Shown piece after piece: positions 1 to 5,459 of a stretch of DNA of 13,202 nucleotides. The position numbers and the translations under genes are program-made. How positions within the stretch are numbered: position 1 is the first letter of the stretch; every line of letters begins with the position of its first letter. Source of the stretch: JBMNUL01 sp050946255 (GTDB lineage: Bacteria > Actinomycetota > Coriobacteriia > Coriobacteriales > CADBOM01). Under the pieces are notes generated by a model. The model saw nothing but the letters and a program-made list of their open reading frames with translations, made no database searches and was not told the origin of the DNA. Location: assembly GCA_050946255.1 (NCBI GenBank), contig JBMNUL010000068.1, forward strand, positions 1 through 13,202, read 5' to 3'.

Positions 1-241
1 GGTATTGCAGCACGATATCGTAGAGGTTGACTATCACGGGTTGCACTCCGCGCGCGGGCAGGTCGGTCTCACAGATCGCTTTGATCAGGTCCTTAGCGAA
101 TTGCTCTTGGTCAGGTTTGTAATCGATGATGTATAGCCCCTGTCGCATCAGGTAGCCGTTTCGCCCGAGCAGCGCATCGTCGGAAAGCTTGTCCACGATG
201 AAAGAACGCGCATTGTTGATATGGTCGAACTCATGACTCAT
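1..241 (-). CDS. brxB: BrxB, DUF1788 BREX protein (partial, N-terminal part)
   Basis: Only the first 80 codons are inside the window; the gene continues past the left edge. The ATG at 241-239 overlaps the brxA stop (ATGA), so the two are translationally coupled. The translation begins MSHEFDHINNARSFIVDK and contains a segment reading YIIDYKPDQEQFAKDL, then VNLYDIVL. This fits the DUF1788 pattern of a hydrophobic strand ending in a Tyr-Asp/Pro motif followed by a conserved 'v-L-y-d-v-l' strand. BrxB is a core component of BREX defence systems, which methylate host DNA and block phage replication; its biochemical role is unclear. The identification rests on this short match plus its position directly after a clear DUF1819 gene. 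The remaining core genes (brxC, pglX, pglZ and others) should lie to the left, but they cannot be seen here. Confidence 0.82.
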   Translation of the reverse strand, partial: MSHEFDHINNARSFIVDKLSDDALLGRNGYLMRQGLYIIDYKPDQEQFAKDLIKAICETDLPARGVQPVIVNLYDIVLQY

Positions 242-840
242 TTCATCATCATCCCTGGAAAGAGCTGCAGGTCGTTGGCATGCTCAGATCCGAGAGCAGT
301 TCTGAATGCACCTGTGGGGTGCAAAGGTGTGATTACAAGGTCATCTGTCAGCAACCTGCAATCACGCATCATCTTGAACACGACATTGCGCATCTTCGCG
401 TAGCCCATTTCGGTTAACTCTGAGAGTTCCGGGTGAATCTGAGATTGCTCTTCGAAAAATGCGTCGTAGGCCTCATATGAGAGATCGGGGATTGTGCGGC
501 TGTAGCGGTCGGCAAGGAGCTGTTCAGAGACGTCGCGCACGAATTGATAGGTTCGGCAGATCGATACCCATATGATGGCGTTGCGGTCGTCTCCGAAGGA
601 CTCGTTTAGAAAACGAATCTCATCATCGTTTAGGGTACGGAGTCGCTTTACTAGCTCTGAAGTGATGCGCTTTCTTGAACTGGGCGCGTTCAGCTGGAAA
701 AGATTGTCTTCGATTATCCGCCTGCGCACCTTGTTCCAGTCTCCGCAGTCGAGGTATTCCCTCACTGCGATGAGGCATTCTGGAATACGCGCTGACGCCC
801 CGCTCATCGAAAGGCAGTAATCCTTGCTCAAACTACTCAC
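238..840 (-). CDS. brxA: BrxA, DUF1819 BREX protein
   Basis: A 200-residue protein of the usual BrxA length. Near the N-terminus the segment DYCLSMSGASARIPEC matches the family's typical 'Y-s-l-t-g' opening. It is followed by an Asn-Leu-hydrophobic stretch and a Ser/Arg-rich segment (NLFQLNAPSSRKRITSEL). Later come 'WVSICRTYQFVRDVSEQLL' and a C-terminal 'MGYAKMRNVVFKMMRDCRLL', as in DUF1819. BrxA is a small DNA-binding protein usually encoded first in BREX operons with BrxB second, which is the order here. The start is GTG at 840, with an AAGG-type ribosome binding site inside the upstream gene; the first 8 bp overlap that gene's end. The 3' end overlaps brxB by 4 bp. All three genes therefore look like one transcription unit on the minus strand. 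The family call is firm; the function is inferred from the family. Confidence 0.88.
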   Translation of the reverse strand: MSSLSKDYCLSMSGASARIPECLIAVREYLDCGDWNKVRRRIIEDNLFQLNAPSSRKRITSELVKRLRTLNDDEIRFLNESFGDDRNAIIWVSICRTYQFVRDVSEQLLADRYSRTIPDLSYEAYDAFFEEQSQIHPELSELTEMGYAKMRNVVFKMMRDCRLLTDDLVITPLHPTGAFRTALGSEHANDLQLFPGMMMK

Positions 841-1033
841 CTTCGCCTTCGAAAAGGTCTCTGTGCGCCATGATTTTCGTAAGCGCCGTAGAAGGGAGGA
901 GTGCTGACATGCTCATGCATTCATCATCGGCGACTGTCTCTATGGCACTCTTCATTTCAGGGGTAACCGCGAAGATGATTCGCTCTGTTTTCTTTCCGGA
1001 AAAAATGTGCTTGCGCAATTTGCGCTCGTCCAT
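833..1033 (-). CDS. Small ribbon-helix-helix-like protein heading the BREX operon
   Basis: A 66-residue protein, MDERKLRKHIFSGKKTER onward. After a basic N-terminal arm comes a predicted strand (RIIFAVTP), a helix (EMKSAIETVADDECM), a turn and a second helix (SMSALLPSTALTKIMAHRD). This is the order of a MetJ/Arc/CopG ribbon-helix-helix DNA-binding fold, so a regulator or antitoxin-like role is plausible. The ATG at 1033 is preferred because GAAGGGGA lies 8-9 nt upstream. A TTG at 1075 would add 14 residues but has no good ribosome binding site. The stop overlaps the brxA start by 8 bp, which ties it to the operon. RHH resemblance is by eye only. A Pro in helix 2, where family members often have Arg, is a deviation. 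It could autoregulate BREX expression. Confidence 0.65.
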   Translation of the reverse strand: MDERKLRKHIFSGKKTERIIFAVTPEMKSAIETVADDECMSMSALLPSTALTKIMAHRDLFEGEGE

Positions 1034-1075
1034 GAAATGTGTCCCCTTCGCAGCATTTATATAAAAGTTATCCAA

Positions 1076-1104
1076 ATTGTATCATGCGCATAGATGCTTG
1101 TTTA
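1076..1104 (-). promoter_or_regulatory. Candidate promoter of the BREX operon
   Basis: On the minus strand a -35-like TAAACA (1104-1099, four of six consensus bases) is followed after exactly 17 bp by TACAAT (1081-1076, five of six). The predicted start site lies about 40 nt upstream of the ATG at 1033. This would give a short leader containing the GAAGGGGA ribosome binding site. Assignment is by motif only. Confidence 0.45.
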
Positions 1105-1183
1105 TTATCTGCTTCGTGGGTTGGTTCGGTTATCTGAAGCATCCGCATTTCATCATAGGGAGGGGGCGGACATTAATTCTTCG

Positions 1184-1214
1184 TCTGAGCTGATTCTGCG
1201 TCAGAGCGCTCAGA
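1184..1214. repeat. Inverted repeat between the BREX operon and the two-component genes
   Basis: TCTGAGC (1184-1190) and GCTCAGA (1208-1214) are perfect 7-bp inverted arms separated by 17 bp. The right arm overlaps a GAGCGCTC palindrome (1204-1211). It lies in the 261-bp divergent spacer, about 80 bp before the kinase start, and could be a regulator-binding site or a leader hairpin. A TATAAA at 1245-1250 could be a -10 for the kinase gene, but no convincing -35 accompanies it. I see no gene in 1034-1294. Confidence 0.35.
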
Positions 1215-1294
1215 GTTTATCCTCTGTTTAGAAATTGCGGCCGCTATAAATGCTACATTGACATATGAGAATGCCGCCAATCCTAAAGGCCACC

Positions 1295-2755
1295 ATGAAG
1301 ATCAAAGACAGGCTTCGAATATCGAACATACTCATGATCGTCATCCCCGTCTTCGTCTCCGTTATCGTTGCCGGAGCTGTCGGAGTGGCAATGTGGTATT
1401 CCATCTCCCATGGCACCGGGTTATGGACTGACGACAGCGAGGATTTCTTCAAGGCAAGCGATGTCGTCATCGGAACCGTGAGCGCGGACATCGAGTCGGA
1501 TGGCATCGGTGGTCTTTCCGATTCTGCTGTCACAACGGCGCTCGATTCGGCCAACATGTCCCTGCTCGTGACAAGCGGGGGAACCACAGTCTACTCGTAT
1601 GGTGATATATCGGAGCAAGACTATCAGCTCATTGAATACGCCAATCAGATCGGCGGAGACGTCAAGATTGCAAGAGACACCCGCTGCGTAAGTCTGCACA
1701 TCTTGTCGACGGGGACAGCTCAATACGATATCTATCTTCTCGGAACCACGAGCGTGGTGGGCGGTGGAATCACGAAGCAGATGATCGTCATCGGTGCAGT
1801 GGTGATTCTCGTCGCAATCGTGGTCATCGTTCTGCTCACCAACTGGTTCCTGTCGAAATTCGTCCTCCGCAAAATCACCGGGCCTCTTTCCGAGCTCTCC
1901 AACGGCACCCGCCAGATCCGCGATGGAAACCTCCAATATCGATTGCCGGACGACCGCGACGACGAGTTCGGGCCCGTGTTCGATGATTTCAACGACATGG
2001 CGGGCCGACTTGCGGATTCCGTCGAACGCGACCGTCGCGCGGAGGAGCAGCGCAGGAATTTCATGATCGCAACATCGCACGATCTCCGCAGCCCTCTCAC
2101 CAGCATTCAGGCTTATGCCGAGGGGATTCGCGATGGCGTTGCCTCTACCCCGGAGCGCCAAAGAGAATATGTCGACAGGATAATAGACAAGACTCACGAC
2201 ATGAGTTCCCTCCTGGACAGGATGTCGGAGATCGCGCACCTCGAAAGAGATGTTGCAGACGACGAGTTGTCGGAGTGCAATCTGGACGAATTCGTTTCGG
2301 AGTGGCTCGACGAGAACGAGAGCGCCTATGGGCTCCAGGGGATAGAGGTGGAGAGAGATCTCAACCAAGCGCGCGCTATCATTGACAAAGGACTCGTTTC
2401 ACGCATCATGTCGAACCTCATGGACAATTGTGCGAAGTATGCTCTCGGAGAGAACGGGACCTGCCATGTGAAGGTCAGCAGTGGTACCGAAGACTCTTTC
2501 TCGTGGTTGCGCGTCGATGACGATGGCCCTGGTGTCGAGTCGGGGACGGAAGAGCGTCTGTTCGACCTCTTCTACAGGGGTGACGATTCGCGTTCGTCCT
2601 CGAAGGAGGGGAATGGCATCGGTCTTGGCGTCGTGAAGATCGCCATGGACCGCATGAATGGAAGTGCAGTCGCCGAGCCATCGACACTTGGAGGTTTGAG
2701 CATCTTGCTGAAGTTCCCGGCGCTATCTGCCGGTGGCGATGAGGACGGGGAGTAG
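1295..2755 (+). CDS. Sensor histidine kinase with HAMP domain
   Basis: A 486-residue membrane sensor kinase. TM1 spans about residues 12-34. An extracytoplasmic sensor domain of about 120 residues (40-160) has no recognisable family. TM2 spans about 162-186, followed by a HAMP linker (190-245). The DHp helix carries the phospho-accepting His262 in ATSHDLRSPLTSI. The HATPase domain has an N-box with Asn378 (NLMDNCAKYA), a DDDGPGV box (408-414) and the glycine box GNGIGLG (439-445). It should autophosphorylate and transfer phosphate to the response regulator encoded immediately downstream. I chose the ATG at 1295 because AAAGG sits 5 nt upstream. An in-frame ATG at 1265 has no ribosome binding site. 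The last codons overlap no other gene; the partner starts 7 nt later. The signal sensed is unknown. Confidence 0.93.
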   Translation: MKIKDRLRISNILMIVIPVFVSVIVAGAVGVAMWYSISHGTGLWTDDSEDFFKASDVVIGTVSADIESDGIGGLSDSAVTTALDSANMSLLVTSGGTTVYSYGDISEQDYQLIEYANQIGGDVKIARDTRCVSLHILSTGTAQYDIYLLGTTSVVGGGITKQMIVIGAVVILVAIVVIVLLTNWFLSKFVLRKITGPLSELSNGTRQIRDGNLQYRLPDDRDDEFGPVFDDFNDMAGRLADSVERDRRAEEQRRNFMIATSHDLRSPLTSIQAYAEGIRDGVASTPERQREYVDRIIDKTHDMSSLLDRMSEIAHLERDVADDELSECNLDEFVSEWLDENESAYGLQGIEVERDLNQARAIIDKGLVSRIMSNLMDNCAKYALGENGTCHVKVSSGTEDSFSWLRVDDDGPGVESGTEERLFDLFYRGDDSRSSSKEGNGIGLGVVKIAMDRMNGSAVAEPSTLGGLSILLKFPALSAGGDEDGE

Positions 2756-2762
2756 ATATCTC

Positions 2763-3449
2763 GTGAAAAGGATACTGATTGTCGAAGACGACCAGGACAT
2801 TGCCGAAATAGAGCGGGATTATCTCGTAGCAAACGGGTTCGATGCGGAGATTGCATCAACCGGACCGGAGGGCCTCGAGCTCGGCTCATCTGGGTTATTC
2901 GACCTCATCTTGCTCGACATCATGCTTCCCGGGATGGACGGTTTCGAGGTGTGCAGGAAACTTCGTAGCCAGGTGGACGTTCCCATCATCATGGTCACGG
3001 CCCGGCATGACGACATAGACAAGATCCAAGGTTTGGGGCTGGGGGCTGACGGCTATATCGAGAAGCCATTCTCTCCAAGCGTTCTGGTCGCATTCGTGAA
3101 ATCTCACCTGAACAGTTACAAGCGCCTGTCGGGAGCCAAGAGCGCGCCTTCCTCGATCGTCCTAGGTGATATAGAGGTCAACACGCAATCTCGACGTGTG
3201 AAGGTCCGAGACCAAGAGGTGGAGCTCACTAGGCGAGAGTACGACATGCTCCTGTATTTCATGCTCCACCCCGATATCGTGCTCAGCCGCGAAGCTCTGT
3301 ACGAGAATGTTTGGGGCATGGATGCCATCGGAGATCTTGCAACGATTGCAGTGCATGTCAACCGACTGCGGGAGAAGATCGAGGTTGATCCATCAAATCC
3401 GCGCCACATTGTCACGGTCTGGGGCTCGGGGTACCGCTTCGTTCCCTAA
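2763..3449 (+). CDS. OmpR/PhoB-family response regulator
   Basis: A 228-residue two-domain regulator. The receiver domain has the acidic pair Asp9/Asp10, phospho-acceptor Asp52 (LILLDIMLPGMDG), Thr79 (IIMVTARHD) and Lys101 (YIEKPFSP). The C-terminal winged helix ends with the typical 'LATIAVHVNRLREKIE' recognition region and 'TVWGSGYRFVP'. It is predicted to be phosphorylated by the upstream kinase and to bind DNA as a dimer. I chose GTG at 2763 because GGGGAG is about 10 nt upstream and the N-terminus then begins directly with the receiver strand (MKRILIVEDD). An in-frame GTG at 2733 would overlap the kinase and add ten residues that do not fit the fold. Targets are unknown; the BREX operon and dedA are neighbours, which alone is not proof of regulation. 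Confidence 0.93.
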   Translation: MKRILIVEDDQDIAEIERDYLVANGFDAEIASTGPEGLELGSSGLFDLILLDIMLPGMDGFEVCRKLRSQVDVPIIMVTARHDDIDKIQGLGLGADGYIEKPFSPSVLVAFVKSHLNSYKRLSGAKSAPSSIVLGDIEVNTQSRRVKVRDQEVELTRREYDMLLYFMLHPDIVLSREALYENVWGMDAIGDLATIAVHVNRLREKIEVDPSNPRHIVTVWGSGYRFVP

Positions 3450-3607
3450 TTTGCGCGGAGTGTTGCTACGTCCGAATTTTCTCGCGCGGCGTCGCTCCTC
3501 AACATGCGATCCGACGATTCGTTACCTTAAGCGGGGTCACTTTTTCTCTATCCGTTCTCGCGCGGCGTAGCTCCTCAACTTCGCGAACTGCCTATTCGTT
3601 CCCTAAT
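3438..3607. repeat. Imperfect ~78-bp tandem repeats downstream of the response regulator
   Basis: Two direct copies of a 25-bp core (starting TTCTCGCGCGGCGT) lie at 3479-3503 and 3555-3579, differing at one base and 76 bp apart. They are interleaved with three copies of TTCGTTCCCTAAT-like sequence at 3438, 3518 (diverged) and 3595. The order is therefore two full ~77-80-bp units plus the start of a third. The first TTCGTTCCCTAA is the last coding triplets and stop of the response regulator, so the repeat includes the gene's 3' end. The rest of 3450-3746 holds no gene. No U-tailed terminator was seen after the regulator. Confidence 0.6.
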
Positions 3608-3673
3608 CTCAAGCCCCTGTCCGCGATTTTATATTTTGTTTATCTCATGGTTAATTGGGGTTTCTCTTTGCTC

Positions 3674-3731
3674 TATAGAATCATCCCTGTTGATGCCCGA
3701 TGTAGGTGGCATCTGAAGAACGCTCGTCTTC
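3674..3731 (+). promoter_or_regulatory. Possible dedA promoter and leader hairpins
   Basis: TATAGA (3674-3679) is a fair -10; TTAATT 17 bp upstream (3651-3656) is a poor -35. Downstream are two small potential hairpins in the leader: GATGCC/GGCATC (3692-3697 with 3708-3713) and GAAGA/TCTTC (3715-3719 with 3727-3731). Both lie just before the ribosome binding site GGGAGG. These are suggestive only. Confidence 0.3.
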
Positions 3732-3746
3732 TAACAGGGAGGATTC

Positions 3747-4370
3747 ATGGAGCTTTTCATAAACCAGTTCGGGTATCTCGCAGTGACACTTCTCATCTTC
3801 CTAGAATGCGTGTTCCCGCCAATCCCCAGCGAGGTTGTGCTTCCCCTGGCCGGTTTTACCACGACCGTCTCCACAATGACGCTTCCCGGTGTGATCGTGG
3901 CGGCGACCATCGGTTCCCTTATCGGTGCCTTTGTGTTCTATGCGGTGGGAAGGTTATTGAGCCGCGAGCGTCTCATGTCGCTCTTCAGCAAGCGCTTCAT
4001 GCGCGTCTTGGGGTTCAAGCCCTCGGACATAGAGCGGATCATCGATTGGTTCGATAGAAAGGGGCAGATCTCTGTGCTGATCTGCCGTTGCATCCCAGGT
4101 CTGCGCAGCCTCATCTCGATTCCGGCTGGAACCGCGAAGATGGGGCTTGCCAAGTTCACGGTCTACACGACCTTGGGATCGCTTGCGTGGAATGCGCTGC
4201 TGTGCTCCCTCGGGGCTCTCGCTGGGAATGCATGGGCTCAAGTTTCAGACGGGGCACAGACATTCTCCAACGTGGTCATGCTCGTTCTGCTGGCAATCTG
4301 CGTCGTCATTGCAGTCTGGTGGATCGTGAAGCGTATGATTCCCGCCATTCGCAACCGCGAGGAATGCTAA
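3747..4370 (+). CDS. DedA-family integral membrane protein
   Basis: A 207-residue membrane protein of typical DedA length. The N-terminal re-entrant region has FLECVFPPIPSEVVLPLAG with the conserved acidic Glu20 and Pro-x-x-Pro-Ser-Glu. The family signature RCIPGLRSLISIPAGTAKM spans 114-132, with Arg114, Pro117, Arg120, Gly128 and Met132. The C-terminal membrane helix is about 174-194, followed by a basic tail. DedA proteins are implicated in recycling undecaprenyl phosphate or phospholipid across the inner membrane, in membrane-potential homeostasis and in cationic peptide resistance. The start has a strong GGGAGG ribosome binding site. It is co-directional with the two-component genes but separated by about 300 bp of repeats, so it probably has its own promoter. 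Envelope-stress regulation by the adjacent kinase is a reasonable guess, not shown. Confidence 0.92.
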   Translation: MELFINQFGYLAVTLLIFLECVFPPIPSEVVLPLAGFTTTVSTMTLPGVIVAATIGSLIGAFVFYAVGRLLSRERLMSLFSKRFMRVLGFKPSDIERIIDWFDRKGQISVLICRCIPGLRSLISIPAGTAKMGLAKFTVYTTLGSLAWNALLCSLGALAGNAWAQVSDGAQTFSNVVMLVLLAICVVIAVWWIVKRMIPAIRNREEC

Positions 4371-4383
4371 GGACAAGTCTGAG

Positions 4384-4407
4384 ACCGAGCCTCCGGATGG
4401 CTTCGGT
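4384..4407 (+). terminator. Possible weak terminator after dedA
   Basis: ACCGAGCC (4384-4391) can pair with GGCTTCGGT (4399-4407) with one bulge around a 7-nt loop, followed by TATTAC. It begins 14 nt after the dedA stop. The U-tract is short, and the stronger hairpin 50 bp downstream may be the main terminator. Confidence 0.35.
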
Positions 4408-4439
4408 TATTACCTAAAGGATCCCCCTATAAACACTGT

Positions 4440-4473
4440 GAGGGCACCCGGTCGTTAAAGACCGGGCGCCCTC
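4440..4473. terminator. Strong hairpin between convergent dedA and VOC gene
   Basis: GAGGGC-A-CCCGGTC (4440-4453) pairs with GACCGGG-C-GCCCTC (4460-4473) around the loop GTTAAA: 13 base pairs with one internal A/C mismatch. The right side is followed by only TTC, so the uridine tail is poor. It lies between two converging genes (ends at 4370 and 4523) and probably serves both directions as a terminator. Confidence 0.75.
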
Positions 4474-4522
4474 TTCATGGTCGGAAATATAGAGGATTAT
4501 GAACTGCAAATTGGAATTGGAG

Positions 4523-5044
4523 CTATGGTTCTGGAGTGAAGCGCGGAGCTTCCGAATAATCGGGATAGTTGATAGGAGAAGGATAGGTGACCAGCTCCAC
4601 GACGGTTCCCCAAGGGGTCTCGCCGTAGACGTACCTGTTGTTTGGTCCCGTGCCCTCGATCTCTCCGAAGATCAGGTGGATGTCAGAGTACAGCTTTCCA
4701 CCGGCTTTGGTGAAACGTGCGGCAGCGTCTTCGATGTCGTCGACATATACCGCAATATGCTGCAGGCCGAAATCATAAGTATGTGCAGCGCGCTGTTGAC
4801 TTTCTGTTTCGTAGGAGAAAAGCTCGATAGATGCCGAATTCCCCACATGAAGCATCCTCATATGCTTCAAGACGGCACCTTTGGGAAGTCCGAGCTGCTG
4901 TTCTATCTCGGCTCCAGACAAAGCCTCGTCTGGACGCACGAGGTCATAAGCTAGCTTTGCCCCAAATGCTTCCCTGAAGAAACGGGTTGCCTCTTCCATA
5001 TCCGGCACGGTGATGGCAACGTGGTCAATTCCTCTTGTGATCAT
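4523..5044 (-). CDS. VOC-superfamily (glyoxalase/dioxygenase-fold) protein
   Basis: A 173-residue protein with two paired beta-alpha-beta-beta-beta modules. The first opens IDHVAITVPDMEEATRFF and the second LQHIAVYVDDIEDAAARF. The expected metal ligands are all present at their usual places: His8, Glu74 (ASIELFSY), His96 and Glu150 (GTVVELVTY). This suggests an active metalloenzyme: lyase, isomerase, epimerase or dioxygenase. O2-dependent ring cleavage would be odd in an anaerobe, so a lyase or isomerase reaction is more likely. The start is ATG 5044, preceded by GGGAG with 6-nt spacing; an open extension to 5128 has no support. It is last in a minus-strand set with the molybdoenzyme and the small four-Cys protein, so it probably acts on the same substrate or a product. 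Confidence 0.85.
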   Translation of the reverse strand: MITRGIDHVAITVPDMEEATRFFREAFGAKLAYDLVRPDEALSGAEIEQQLGLPKGAVLKHMRMLHVGNSASIELFSYETESQQRAAHTYDFGLQHIAVYVDDIEDAAARFTKAGGKLYSDIHLIFGEIEGTGPNNRYVYGETPWGTVVELVTYPSPINYPDYSEAPRFTPEP

Positions 5045-5139
5045 GCTCAGCTCCCTTTCTATTAGCGTTACGCAAGGTCCATGACATACGAATTTGGGTT
5101 CTTCATTAAATCGATTTGCAGCAAACACTGTTTCCGTTG

Positions 5140-5367
5140 TCAGTGCATTTGTTTTCTCAGGTTCTCTATCGAAAGCCCGACCACATCAGTCTCGGTTCTG
5201 CAGCCCTTGTTCCTGAGATTGTCTATCCCATGATTGCTGCTAGGAGCTGAGCTTTGGTAAGGCAAAACTCGATGCGCGGAGGAGACAATGCCGTTGTCAT
5301 CGAGCTCAACGACGATCCGACAGTTATTGGCGCATCTCTTGCAGTGGATGTATGCCTTGTCCTGCAT
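5140..5367 (-). CDS. Small four-cysteine protein resembling a stand-alone molybdoenzyme [4Fe-4S] domain
   Basis: A 75-residue protein. Cys9, Cys12 and Cys16 form a CX2CX3C motif (HCKRCANNC) followed by a strand (RIVVELDDNGIVSSA). A fourth Cys56 sits in NKGC, 39 residues on. This is the order of the N-terminal Fe4S4 domain of bis-MGD oxidoreductases, but with no catalytic domain attached and a longer loop before the last Cys. It might carry electrons for the neighbouring enzyme, help assemble its cofactor, or be a decayed enzyme fragment. A strong ribosome binding site (AGGAGG, 5377-5372, 4 nt from the ATG) argues that it is translated. It lies 92 bp after the molybdoenzyme and 95 bp before the VOC gene, all on one strand. 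The Fe-S binding role is inferred from the cysteines. Confidence 0.65.
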   Translation of the reverse strand: MQDKAYIHCKRCANNCRIVVELDDNGIVSSAHRVLPYQSSAPSSNHGIDNLRNKGCRTETDVVGLSIENLRKQMH

Positions 5368-5379
5368 TGCCCCTCCTGA

Positions 5380-5421
5380 TGGCGACCCCGTCTGAGATCG
5401 TGCTCGAGAACGGGATCGCCA
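5380..5421 (-). other. Intercistronic hairpin, complete only in minus-strand RNA
   Basis: On the minus strand TGGCGATCCCGT (5421-5410) pairs with ACGGGGTCGCCA (5391-5380): 12 base pairs, one of them G-U, with an 18-nt loop. On the plus strand the same site has a C/A mismatch, so the structure suits the minus transcript. It ends 2 nt upstream of the AGGAGG site of the small four-Cys gene and has no U-tail. It may therefore control translation, processing or mRNA stability rather than terminate. Confidence 0.5.
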
Positions 5422-5459
5422 TTTCAACGCATGTTTCTATTCCAGTGCTACAGCTGGTT

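Noticed and set aside
1421..2368. Long minus-strand frame opposite the histidine kinase
   Set aside because: The kinase motifs on the plus strand are unambiguous and this frame shows no family features.
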